The notes under the pieces: model-generated | Databases searched by the model: none | Seen by the model: only the letters and a program-made list of their open reading frames with translations | What the model was told of the DNA's origin: nothing | DNA from: Glandiceps talaboti | Lineage: Eukaryota > Hemichordata > Enteropneusta > Spengelidae | Direction of reading: 5' to 3' | DNA: 52,500 nucleotides | Assembly (NCBI RefSeq): GCF_964340395.1 | Contig: NC_135553.1 | Span: forward strand, 19,547,349 to 19,599,848 | Program-made: the position numbers and the translations under genes | Part shown: piece by piece, positions 22,817 through 33,477 of the stretch | Layout: each line of letters starts with the position of its first letter | Numbering within the stretch: the stretch's first letter is position 1

Positions 22817-22822
22817 TTTATT
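22817..22822 (-). terminator. Candidate poly(A) signal for the PAN-CUB-CUB paralogue
   Basis: AATAAA on the minus strand, about 240 nt past the stop at 23064. A second AATAAA overlaps the stop codon itself (GAATAAAAAA) and is less likely to be used. Confidence 0.35.
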
Positions 22823-23063
22823 GAATTTTTTTGACTGAAATGCCTCAACAAAACTCATAATGCAAACAAACACATTCTTTATACAGACGAAATCTTGAAT
22901 GGAATTCAGTTTTTTCCGATATGTTGGACTCTAATTCTATTCTGGAAAAGTCAATATACCTGTTGCCTGTCTGACAAACATTTGGCATCAATTTCGTAAC
23001 GCGTGCTACGAGCAAACTAACATTTCTTTGATAGCGCCATTTACGTTTGTTTTAATGCTTTTT

Positions 23064-23254
23064 TTATTCAACTTTGACCTCGATGTCCAATCCTTTGTTG
23101 TCCTTTCCATCACTAGTGACGTCATCACTGCCACCTGTTGCCCCTTCTTCATTACCATCAGTCTCTTCTTCAAAGGAATCAGAAGCCTTTGACTTGGCTT
23201 TCTTCTTCTTCTTCTTTGGCTCCAATTCCGTCAAGAATGGGTCGGTAAGACTGA
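23064..23254 (-). CDS. PAN-CUB-CUB gene exon 6: charged cytoplasmic tail
   Basis: Acceptor ATTTTCAG, chosen because the AG four bases downstream leads to an early stop. Encodes SLTDPFLTELEPKKKKKKAK, a Ser/Glu/Asp-rich stretch and GLDIEVKVE with TAA at 23066-23064. Six Lys codons (AAG repeats) make this slippage-prone. Confidence 0.85.
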
Positions 23255-24070
23255 CTGAAAATACATGGAAACAAAACGTCGTTTTATTTTCAGCGACAGT
23301 ATGGTATAATTACCACACGATTATTGCAATACATACTGGATGAAGTAGTGGAGTTGTATGTAACCTGGGAAAAAAATTCCAATGATATTTATGAGTTGTT
23401 CTCTCGAACAGATACATGTCATATTTTTCGTTCCTTTCTTTGTCTCTTACAGTAACTTGTTTGTAAATAACAGGTTCTGTTTGTCCACGCCCTGGTGTCA
23501 GTAGTTATAGTTAAACCGCTATCTTTATAGTGTGTCTTGTTAAAACGATGTTACTATGCATGAAACAAGTGTAGTACCACATCGGTTGAGTTTCTGTAAC
23601 CAGTCGAGATAGTATGTCATATTTGTAAAAAAAAAACACGTTAAGACAATTAGAACCCAGTTCCTCACCTCCTGCATAATGTCTTAGTTTCACCTCACGT
23701 CCACTGATAAGATAAATAGATGCACTCAACATAACGATCATTACAAAACCAACGCTGCCAAATACTATCGTAGTAATATAGAGGGCGCCACGGTGAGCCT
23801 TGACTTCGTTTATCTCGTCTTTCTCTGCCTGACATGGATCTTCGGTTGAACTTTCTGTTTGTTCTACGTAATGAGGAGAGGAAAAGAATTGTAATGGATT
23901 ATCCATATATCATTTCAGTGTAAATAGTAAATTAGTTTACAGTGCGTAGAAAACCATGTCATGATGATGATGATGATGATGACGACACCGACGTTGTTGT
24001 TGCTGACGTGGTGGTGACCACTATCACAATCACCGCCGCTGCCGCCGCCACCACCACCACCACCACCACC

Positions 24071-24124
<54 letters not shown>

Positions 24125-26043
24125 GTCAGATATAGTCTGTAAGGTACGCCGTGACGGGGCGCCCTCAACCATCGGCCAACCCCTAACACTTTTTGTGCTG
24201 GACAATTTAGCCATTTAGCGCCAGTTTAATCTATAATAGGATTATGCCTTTGAATATCTAGGGCTCTAAACCACAGTTTTGTATACCAACACAAACGAAA
24301 TACCCCATATAGTCAAATATCCTGACCCGGTCTGCGTTTGTTTATTTACCTGCTTCATAGTGAAAGAACGCCGAGAATCCTTTACTGTTCACCGCGTGGT
24401 CAGAAACGAATTTCATTGAGAGGTCCTTGGAGGTTGACTCGATGATATCCGGTAATGATTGGCCACAGTAACGCCCAATCAGATTTGATGACGTCATCTC
24501 AACACCATCATATACTTCTACGAAGTCATAGTCACAGTCAGTCCCGTATTCCAAGTCAAAATCGTTGAACTCTAGTACCACTTTTTGATCTGAGGGCGCT
24601 GTGAAGCTCCATACGTATTCTCTAGAGTCGAGATAGTTGTCGGGGTAACCGGGTGATTTAACCTCTCCAGTTGCTGGGTATTGTAGATATCTTACTTGTT
24701 CTCCAAAATCTGTGTTTATTGAACAAAAAAATTGTTTTCAGAAATTGTAGAAGGTTTTCATAATAAAATGAGAGAGGGGTGTTTCAACTTATCGTTTCAG
24801 CTTTTCGAATCCATTTTCACAAAATGTGAACCGTTTGGATGTTACTACGTATAATACGTGTACCATTTTGTTAAAAGCCCTAAGATATTAGAAAGCGGTC
24901 TTAGAATGGTCAGAATCTAAATAACAGTACTTAAATCAAAGAATACTTCGTTAGCAAATAGTGTAAACAATCTAGCATAAAAAACGTTCCCTTCCAAAAA
25001 GACGTCTCTAGGCATACCCTACAAGTGCAGTTTGGAATTAGACACTTTAGTTCATGACACGTGAAATGAAAAAAAAAATCGTGCTAAAATGTGCAACAAG
25101 ACAATTTACTGAATAAGAAAACAGCCTCCATCTGATCTGATAGTTTTCAACATTGTCCAATGCATCTATCACTATTGAGCATAGCAACAACGTTAGTGTC
25201 TGGCACCACTTACATGTATTAACTCGTGTTCAACGGAATTTTCATATAAAAAGCTAAGATGACACGAACTAAGAGATTGACTTACTCATACTATAAGCAA
25301 TAACAAATCCAACTTCTTGGCTTGGCGCCAAATATTCTATAGCCACTGTATTGCTAGATGATATAAGCGATTTAGGCAGTGTTTTCAGACAGTAAACTCC
25401 AAGCACCTTCGATGAGGAGGTTGGACCGTCGTATATGATAACTTTTTCTTCTGAGAGATCACTACTATCACCTGCCGCCGAATGAACACGTACGTATGGA
25501 AACTCTAGGTTGATATGGCCATCCGGTTGTGAATTTGTAATGGTATATTTACACCACTTGGTTGAACTGGCGATGTTATCTTGCCATCTTGATGACGCAA
25601 GTAAGCCAGCTGCCTCGGTTGTTATTGTTTGGCCACATTCTGGAGTGAATAAATCAGTAATAGATAAAGGCTTAGAATACCTTAACTACCTGTACTACAG
25701 AATTTAAATATACCTAATAACCTAACAACCTATCAACTCTTCCACCATCCGTATATCCCTACATCCATCCATCCACCAACCCACCAACAGTCCGTCCGTC
25801 CGTCCGTCCTTCTGTCTGTCCAGTCCATCCATCCATCCCTCTATCCCTCCCTCCCCGGCTCCCTCCCTTCCTCCCTGCCCAACGTCCTAAGTGAATGCAT
25901 GCATGTATGTATGTATGTATGTATGTATGTATGTATGCATGTATACATGCGTACGTACATTCATGCATACATAGTATACATACATACATACATACATACA
26001 TACATACATACATACATACATACATACACACGCATACACACAT

Positions 26044-26089
<46 letters not shown>

Positions 26090-27560
26090 GGACGGACGGA
26101 CGGACAGACAGACAGACAGACAGACAGGCAGACAGACAGACAGACTCGTTGGTTGGTTGGTTGGTTGGTTGGTTGGTTGGCCGTTGGTTGGTTGCAGGCA
26201 AAAATCATTGCTATACAATCCATATTATTCTACAATAATCGACGCTGAAATAGTTTACATTTTTACAGTTTACGTTTAAAAGTATTTTAGACTGCAAAAC
26301 AGTATGTGACATTAGGTGACCAATTCATAAAATATAACTTTACCTGGAAATGAGGAAAGTTCCCAATGTTCAGAATCAGTCATTTCATCTACCGTAATGA
26401 GGGCTGGTCTGTTATTTGAATTTATCAAATTGCATGTCTTATCTTTATCCGAGTATTCGAACGAATGACAAACGAATTCAGCTTCGTCCATACATAAATC
26501 AGCACATTCAGTTCTGCTTGTAACTGCTAACGATCGTCCAATCTCATTCTGATCAGATATAACTGCGTTATACGTTGGTTTGAATAATGCTAATGTTGTA
26601 TCTATAAGAAAGTGAAAAGAATACTTATTGCTTAGCTGTGAGGGCACTACTAAACGTTCATTGCCAAGAAGTGCAGTTACGCAGCAATTGTTTTCAGAGG
26701 TTGACAGCTATGGTTTATAGTTGTTTGTTTGGCATGAACAACGATGCTACTTATATCCGATTTCTGAAATACGTCCCTAATTCTAGAACGTATGAGATTG
26801 CAAAATGTCATAGATGGCAGAAATTAGTATGTAAGGTACGCCGTGACGGGGCGCCCTCACACATCGGTCAACCGGTGAGGGTGGAACGACATGACCTGAC
26901 AGTCTGGGTATAACATAAATGCTTCAAAATTTGTCATCGTCGTTACCAAGGCAATATTTCGCGTAGTCACAACGATTGGAGTCGGGATAAGCACACAGAA
27001 ACTTTAACATGCTTACCTGAAATTTGCTTTGGAGCTGATAAACGAAAGAAAAAAATATGAAAGAATGTGAACTATTTAAAATAGTCATAATAAATGGTGA
27101 AATGTGAAGTACTGTTTTCAAAATTAGGTGATAATGATGTTATTTTTTATTATCGCTGAAAGTTGGAATCATAACCGTATCATGTGTCCCGAGAAACGTA
27201 CCAGCTGTCATTGCTGGTTGTGTACGCCCGCATCACGTTATAATTATCTCATATCGATTCGATATATTGTGTTTCATCACCAGAGGGCGCGATTTAAGGT
27301 TGATAGGCAACATATGTATTACAAATATTATTGTAAATACAGACCTATGAAATTGCACAGCTATTTGAATTGCGAGAAAATACTAGACTTTAATGACGTA
27401 ATAGGGCGGGCTGATAAGGCTGATGACGTCATAATAGTTTAATGCCCCTTTAACAGCCGAAACAAAATAAACAAACTACATTTAACGTACCTATATCATT
27501 AACAGCATAAACACAATACATCAAACACACGAAAGTCAATATTTTGAATTGTGTCTCCAT
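23064..27560 (-). CDS. PAN-CUB-CUB single-pass membrane protein, paralogue of the pseudo-protease gene (6 exons, 475 aa)
   Basis: Exons: 27560-27491, 26601-26344, 25639-25286, 24709-24350, 23863-23669, 23254-23064; 1428 nt, in frame. Residues 1-23 signal peptide (LTFVCLMYCVYA); 24-109 PAN; 110-227 CUB1; 228-347 CUB2; 348-373 short acidic stem with one Cys; 374-400 TM helix; 401-475 tail with PKKKKKKAKSK, then an acidic stretch (EEETDGNEEG), ending EVKVE. Every intron is phase 1. Domain order and motifs (LFKPTYNA; CUB2 without its first disulfide) match the gene at 7796-17813, so the two are tandem paralogues. This copy has no protease, no LDLa and no Thr/Pro repeat stalk, and its tail is unrelated in sequence. 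It probably acts as a small cell-surface receptor or co-receptor; the ligand is unknown. A fossil LDLa exon lies in intron 1. Confidence 0.9.
23669..23863 (-). CDS. PAN-CUB-CUB gene exon 5: stem and TM helix
   Basis: Encodes EQTESSTEDPCQAEKDEINE, then the hydrophobic run ALYITTIVFGSVGFVMIVML and SGREVKLRHYAGG. Donor GTGAGG, phase 1. Confidence 0.88.
24040..24125. repeat. CAC / CAT trinucleotide repeat
   Basis: CAC then CAT runs in the intron between CUB2 and TM exons of the paralogue, directly followed by a truncated MITE copy. Open frames over it are artefacts. Confidence 0.95.
24135..24183 (+). mobile_element. MITE family 1, copy c (5' half only)
   Basis: GTCTGTAAGGTACGCCGTGA plus the core GGGGCGCCCTCA and ATCGGCCAACCCC; the right arm is missing. 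Preceded by TA. Confidence 0.75.
24350..24709 (-). CDS. PAN-CUB-CUB gene exon 4: CUB module 2
   Basis: Contains SPGYPDNYLDSREYVWSF, LEFNDFDLEYGTDCDYDFVE, VYDG and GRYCGQSLP. The E, D and Y-D-F residues fit a Ca2+-binding CUB. The first cysteine pair is missing, as in the paralogue. Phase 1 on both sides. Confidence 0.9.
25286..25639 (-). CDS. PAN-CUB-CUB gene exon 3: CUB module 1
   Basis: Begins ECGQTIT and contains WCKYTITNSQ, EKVIIYDGPTSS, GVYCLKTLP and VAIEYL. It has the initial, WCKYT and VYC cysteines but no cysteine in the SSDLSEEKVII region, so the second disulfide looks absent, unlike its paralogue. Phase 1 on both sides. Confidence 0.88.
25770..26170. repeat. Compound microsatellite (CCAT, CCGT, TATG, CATA, CAGA, CGGA, TTGG)
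   Basis: About 400 bp of tetranucleotide repeats in the intron between PAN and CUB1 exons of the paralogue. It switches strand composition from TATG to CATA, forming a weak palindrome. Not coding. Confidence 0.95.
26344..26601 (-). CDS. PAN-CUB-CUB gene exon 2: PAN/apple module
   Basis: Encodes LFKPTYNAVISDQNEIG, ECADLCMDE, FVCHSFEYS and KTCNLINS. It has the same four-cysteine core and flanks as the PAN exon at 12039-12293. Phase 1 on both sides; acceptor TTCTTATAG, donor GTAAAG. Confidence 0.9.
26827..26904 (+). mobile_element. MITE family 1, copy d
   Basis: Starts GTATGTAAGGTACGCCGTGA, carries the core GGGGCGCCCTCACACATCGG and right arm GGTGAGGGTGGAACGACATG, and ends ACAGTC. It lies about 20 bp past the 3' end of a fossil LDLa exon in intron 1 of the PAN-CUB-CUB gene. 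Confidence 0.8.
26924..27015 (-). pseudogene. Fossil LDLa exon in intron 1 of the PAN-CUB-CUB gene
   Basis: The minus strand reads FLCAYPDSNRCDYAKYC, then LGNDDDKF and a stop. The spacing is identical to the second half of the live LDLa exon at 12923-13042 (C, 7 residues, C, 5 residues, C, 8 residues, last Cys), except that the last Cys codon is TGA (26926-26924). The first-half cysteines and both splice sites are lost. Signal peptide and PAN exons join in phase without it, so it is probably skipped. Confidence 0.7.
27491..27560 (-). CDS. PAN-CUB-CUB gene exon 1: signal peptide
   Basis: ATG at 27560-27558, then ETQFKILTFVCLMYCVYAV. Donor GTACGT in phase 1 joins the PAN exon as Asp. A TTTAG just upstream could be the acceptor of a 5'UTR intron. 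Confidence 0.85.
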
Positions 27561-27697
27561 GATGAAACTTCTAAATTATTACCAAGAATGAAATCTAGAA
27601 GAAATAAAAGAATTGAAAATGTTACGTTAGTTTTATTTTAAATTCATAATTCATAATAAACGAACCATTAAAACACAACAGTCTAATACTTATAAAT

Positions 27698-27762
27698 GTG
27701 GTGTTGTTGTTGTTGTTGTTGTTGTTGTTGCTGTTGTTGTTGTTGTTGTTGGTGGTGGTGGT
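27698..27762. repeat. TTG / TGG trinucleotide repeat
   Basis: About 65 bp of TTG with one CTG, ending in TGG repeats. Confidence 0.95.
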
Positions 27763-27771
27763 AACACTCTT

Positions 27772-27948
27772 AGCCCAGACACTTGTCTATCTGACTGGAT
27801 ATACCGGTGAACGATATTTTCGAGCCGGACAACCAAGTCTTCGACCACGAATACTCTTGGAAACGTAGAGTGCGCTAGCCTAGAGTCAAATCCCAAGAGG
27901 GAAGACAATAGTCAAAATCATAACATGACTTGACTCTGATCTAGGCTA
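27772..27948. mobile_element. Decayed inverted-repeat element related to 33031-33136
   Basis: AGCCCAGACACTTGTCTATC at the left resembles the arm of the element at 33031. Further right, TAGCCTAGAGTCAA and TTGACTCTGATCTAGGCTA form an inverted pair (27878-27948). The boundaries are uncertain. Confidence 0.45.
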
Positions 27949-29439
27949 AGTGTGTGCTAACGTATTGTATAATAAGTCCAAAGAATATATAGTCCAGTCA
28001 AAATAAGGTTTGATACGGACATAATGACAACAGAAATTATTGTTAGTGTATCTTACTCAGAATTTCATACTGTACAACATATCAAAAGTCTAGAAAAATT
28101 TAAGTGGTGGAACATGGTGAAAATAAGGTTGTTATTAATTAGCGTAATTGGCGGAAATACTATATTCATCAAATGTTGTTTATGCAAAGAAAAACCTATC
28201 AAGTAAGATATCTATGGTTAGGTAGTATAATGGTATAGTGGTTCACCAGTGTTTAGATTATTACACATAGCAACGATTAACTTTACACCTTTGATATTAA
28301 CCAAACGTGTGGTACATCTAGTATAAAATTGAAGTGTGATATGGTCTTATACAACTGTTGACATCAGACCGGAACTTGTTACAAAAAAAGGGAAAGCAAA
28401 CAAATGAATTGGATTAATAACACTTGGCTCCGCATATTGGAACACCAAAGACCTGTATTACACACCTGTCCATGGTTTGATAAATACAGTTTTATTGGCC
28501 TCTTTATTATGGTATGTACATGAAATGTCACCAGAACTGGAAATTTGTTTGTGAACATGAACTACCATGTAAAGAGGCCACAAAACTGTTAATCAAACAA
28601 TGGAATGTAATACATGTACACGTCTCTAAACATGATGTACCAAGTGTTATCAATTGTTTACTTTCACTGTTTGTAACAGGTTCTTTTCGTCCACGGTCTG
28701 GTGTCGGCAGTTGTATATCTCCCTATCAGGAATATCATAGGGTTGGTGCGTGTTGTTCTATGTATATTGTAGATATGATTTGTAATCTACTAAATATTCA
28801 AGTCCTCGACATTTAAATGTCAGCATTGTTTGACTACTCAAAATGAGATATTTGTGATTGGTTTGATTATGGTATTGATAGGGAGTAAAGAAACGACGGT
28901 GTCGAAACAAACCCGTCTCAACTAGTGCTGTCCACATACGCCCAGTTTCAGAACTGTTACTCGGTGTTTTGCCCCTTTTTGAACGAATGAAGTAGTCTCA
29001 CTTTGGTCCTGACAGAATTCATATCCATTCCAAACAAGCATTATAATATCAAGCGAGAGTTATGTTAATGCGTGATAACAATACACTTTTTAACAAGCCT
29101 TCATTCGAAGACACAGCCCATCTTTTGTGTGCTGTATTGTATAAGATGATTAGCGTTTTGGCAATCTTAACATGAAAATGCTTTGTTGGACTTTCCCCGG
29201 GATGCAAACGTTGTAGTTTTGGGTTTCCAGTATAATTAGTAATAACATTTGGCCTTCTTAAGAGTACAGCTAGAATTATAACCCCTTTCTCTCTCTTCAC
29301 TTTGAAAATGTTTGGCAAGGTCAAATGTCATGCTCTTATTAGAAAGCTCATAATTGATAATGTGTGGTTAGACACTTGAATGGTGTCCAGAGGTATCAAA
29401 CTTTTGGAGATAACAGGTAAAATGTTATTGTTATCACGA

Positions 29440-29830
29440 ATATGGCCGCCATTTTGCTATACAGGTCAAAGTCACAAAATTAAGTGACTTGCATATGCCT
29501 CACATGGTCAAACCAAGTCATGATTAAAATATTATCACTTGACATGTTTGACACGAAAAGCTATGAGGTATCGAGGATAACCACAATATTCATATTCGAT
29601 TCAGTCACAAAAAAAGTGGCATGCATATGTCTCCCATAGCATGTTACCTTTGTGCCAGATTTGATTGAAATTGGTTGGTGCATGCCAGAGATATGAGGGT
29701 AAACACATAAACAACAAATATGGCCGAATGGTTCGGTCGCAAAACAAAGTGACGTACATACGTCTACAATAACACGTTAGCTTTGTGTCAGGTTTGGTTG
29801 AAATCGGCTGGTGCATGCACAGACAGGGCT
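29440..29830. repeat. Tandem group of related 100-130 bp units
   Basis: Three imperfect units share GTCACAAA..AAGTGAC, GCATATG(T/C)CT, TTTGTG(C/T)CAG(A/G)TTTG, GAAAT(T/C)GG(T/C)TGGTGCATGC and AATATGGCCG. Probably a tandemly amplified piece of an interspersed repeat. Confidence 0.6.
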
Positions 29831-31131
29831 ACTTGTGGAGCTGTGAACATAAACAAAACTCTGCCTCAGTGACCTGGATAAATGACCTATAGTTGCAGTC
29901 GCTTTTTTCGTTTGTGTATATTTTGGTTGTAAAGGGTCATGTGAAGATTACAGTATGTATAGGCGATAAAATTGACTATGCATTTACACAATTATATTTC
30001 GCCAGAGTTCTATATCAAACGAGGTTCACATCTTCAGTGTCAAGGCATCATATATAAGAGCTTATTAGTCCTGCTTGCAGACGAAGTAAGTCGAGACTCG
30101 ATTCTGATTATTGTCTCCTTTCCTTCTCTAGAGGAGACGATCAAGCCCGACTTCCTCAGCAGGACTACATATAATAAGTATGTTATGGTGTAGACATGTA
30201 ATAAACACGTACGGTAATTCATGATGGTACTGACGTAAACATAAGTTTTTTCCATTAGTCGGATCAGTAGATGTTTAGTATACATAATTACACTCACTGC
30301 GCAATGTCGGTGAATTTGTTCTAGGATTAGCAATCTACTAATTAATGTAAAGTTGATAAACTCTTAATATACGACAGTAGTAAAGTAGGAAATAGGAAAA
30401 AATAGTTATGGTGGCAATATTTAACATTTTATTTGAAATATAGAGAAAATAATATTAGAAATCTGGAAAATCGTGAGAACAAAATTAACCATTCGTCCTA
30501 GTTCCCTGTGCTTAAATTTGAGTTTGTGATCACGTGTGAATTGGTCATATTGCTATTTTCACCGTCTTATCTCCCCCTGTGTATAAATATCAATATGCCA
30601 TAAGCCACGTCGATTAACACATTTTTGGCATCCAGTCAAAATAGTTTGTTATGGTTTCATTTGATGTCACCGTGAGTCAGTACAGACTGCCGTATCCTAG
30701 AGAAATCTGTAAATATGCCTTGAACCTTTGCTCATTAATTCGAACTACTAAATCGTGACGTACTACTTAACTGAGCGATGAGTGGCTTAACTTGGTGGCC
30801 ATGGAAACCGGACAGATGTGTCTGTAAATGGAGTACGGTCTCAGACTAAGAGTGGCTAAGAGATGCTATGAAGACCTTAGAAATAACTCATGAAATAACT
30901 GGAATAAACAAACAAAAGATTTTTTACACATGGATCCCTTGTTAATGTTTGAAATTTGGGCTATGTTGTTTATTGTATATTAAATACGGAGAGGAATTTC
31001 CTCATTCTATCATATCCATGTAAACAAGATATACAGTAGGTTGGTATGTCACTAATAATCTACGTACATGTATGTGCGTATATGTAATATGGTGCGATGT
31101 CGTGCTATGCTATGCCATATGCTATGTTATA

Positions 31132-31390
31132 TGTTGTGTTGTGTTGTGTTGTGTTGTGTTGTGTTGTGTTGTGTTGTGTTGTGCTGTGTTGTGTTGTGTT
31201 GTGTTGTGCTGTGTTGTGTTGTGTTGTGTTGTGTTGTGTTGTGTTGTGTTGTGCTGTGTTGCGCTGTGCTATGTTGTGCTGTGCTGTGCTGTGCTGTGCT
31301 GTGCTGTGTTGTGCTGTGCTGTGTTGTGTTGTGTTGTGTTGTGTTGTGCTGTGCTGTGCTGTGCTGTGTTGTGCCGTGTTGTGTTGTTTT
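31132..31390. repeat. Pentanucleotide repeat (TGTGT / TGTGC)
   Basis: About 260 bp of five-base units, with C and T variants interspersed non-randomly (runs of TGTGC near 31275-31310 and 31345-31365). The Cys/Val/Leu-rich open frames are artefacts. Confidence 0.95.
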
Positions 31391-33030
31391 TGCTATTATA
31401 TGAGGAGATCATGGTTTGTGTGTGAATTGGTGTAAATAACAAATACTGCAGCTTATACAATTATGATAGGAAGTATAAATGCGATGTTACAATACAAATT
31501 AATTTTTGGATTGGCACTACATCCATTTCTTTTCCCATCCGAGATAGTTTATAGTTTTATAGTTTAGTCTGGAATCTAACCGTACGTGTGTCGACTTTGG
31601 TTATTTCCTTCCTTCTCTCTAGTTGTGAGAACGAAAGCATTGAAGTTGACACGGTTGGACCATAGGTTGTCTTAGGTTGCATAATTTAGCAATACTCATA
31701 TAAATATTCAAATTTTTAGTCATTTTTATGTTAAAACTCAATCGCGTTTGAGTGTATCATCGAACCATGATCATGAGTAGAAGTGACGTGACGTCACACC
31801 AGCCTATGACAGTATGATATACAAGCAATATACAGTTTGGGCCAGCAGTTATAATGTGTCTAAAACACTATTACGTTTCAGGTCGATTTAAAAACAACAT
31901 TTGAATGTTTTATGTAACTGCAACGATTTAGTCTGAAACATAGTACATCAAAGGGTATTTCAATCTGAAACAACGAAATATACTTCCGTACGAACGTTCT
32001 AGAGTAAATTAATGCACAAACCCCTCGTATGCTAAGCTAAGGAATGTGTATTTTCATCCTTGAATACGGGTTTTTACGACAAATAAATTAATAATAAACC
32101 CGTCTTTCTTCCACGCGGATCCAAAGTAATCTATCGACTTATCAGTCGATCATAACAGAAAAGTTACTGTTTTGTTGTATAGGTGCAGTGTCACCTTGTT
32201 GTATGAAATAATCCAATACAAATGCGGTGTTTGGAGATAACATTACTCAGCTTCACTACCTGCTATAAAGGTTAAATTAACATTGGCAGCCTAACTGATT
32301 GAATAGATCTATCAGGTCACAAGATAACCCAATTTGCATTTATCATGCTTTTTTTTCGTCTCAATGATAAAATGTCACCATCCCGGCGACATGTGGAACC
32401 ATAACACATATATCACATGTTTGTTAGACACAAACCTGCCTTTTCTGACCTTCTTGGTAATTGATAGCCCGGGAACGTCTACATAGTGCATACACAGAGT
32501 AACAGCAGACGGTTATACTTGTACATGTATGCCAATCTATACGATAACCAAACTGTTTCATGTAAGGTTTTACTTGTAACTCACAAAGACGAGAGAGGTT
32601 TGTGCACTGTGAACTTTGACCTAATATCTCCATCGTGTGCGTTTGGCTTACAAATGTTGCCTTATCACGTTTGTGTATCAGTTAATTGGATTTTAATTTA
32701 CGTAAGGGAACCTTCAGTAATTAGAAGGATGAAAGACCTGGTAATCAGGGGATGGGTCACTTTGTACAAATAGGTTCTTGAAGGAGGGTCACATTTTAAA
32801 ATTGACTCATTGTATTGTCAATGCATTATTTTGTGATATAATCATCCCACCACCCCCTTGTAATTACTAAAGGTTCCCGACAATCATGAGCCACCAGTTG
32901 ACCTTCGACTTTATATAGTACATTTTACTCTACATGTCGATGGATGTTGAGTTCAAACAGCCCGTATATCATATCATCGTGGTCTACTTACATGCAGTAT
33001 ATCAATATGTGTATATTCACCAGTGTGTAT

Positions 33031-33136
33031 AGCCTAGAGACTTGTCTATCTGATTTGAAAACATCGTTCACCCCAGAACATATATTATACAGTCAAACCA
33101 GTATTCTGAGTCAGATAGGCAAGTCTCAGCTGGGCT
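33031..33136. mobile_element. Short inverted-repeat element (about 106 bp)
   Basis: The left arm AGCCTAGAGACTTGTCTATC pairs with the right arm GATAGGCAAGTCTCAGCTGG followed by GCT. A related half lies at 27772. No target duplication is evident. Confidence 0.6.
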
Positions 33137-33477
33137 GGCTAAGGACATCACAAATGCCAAAAGTCGTGATTTTACCAAATGAGAGTAATATTACGTCAGT
33201 CAGCCTAGTTAGTAGTCTAGACCCTATACGGAATCGTTACGATTTACATGTACACTTTTAGAGACCGTGTTGGCATCCTGACTACCTAGTTAGAGAACAG
33301 ATTATATTTACCTTATAAACCCAACGTTATGTCACAAATATAGCATTACTGTTAACGCAGATAATTTCAACACTGTGATATTTTGGTCAGGCAATTTCCT
33401 TTCCCTTATCATGCACGTGCACATTGATGAAGTGGAGTCTACGTCCCAGGACAAATAACGTTATTCTAAACCAAGCC

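Larger units (their letters stand above)
17814..23063. other. Intergenic stretch between the two paralogous membrane-protein genes
   Basis: About 5.2 kb, AT-rich, with no gene supported. It contains two related short segments (18290-18370 and 19800-19872), MITE family 1 copy b and a 50-bp minisatellite. The part nearest 17813 should hold the promoter and 5'UTR of the pseudo-protease gene; the part nearest 23063 should hold the 3'UTR of the paralogue. I see no TATA-type signal that I trust. Confidence 0.6.

Noticed and set aside
28214-28262. tRNA-like stretch (AGTATAATGGTATAGTGGTT)
   Set aside because: Looks like a box A region, but no box B or cloverleaf arms follow at the right distance.
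31068-31460. Val-Leu-Cys-Cys repeat frames
   Set aside because: Translation of a pentanucleotide repeat open in all three plus-strand frames.
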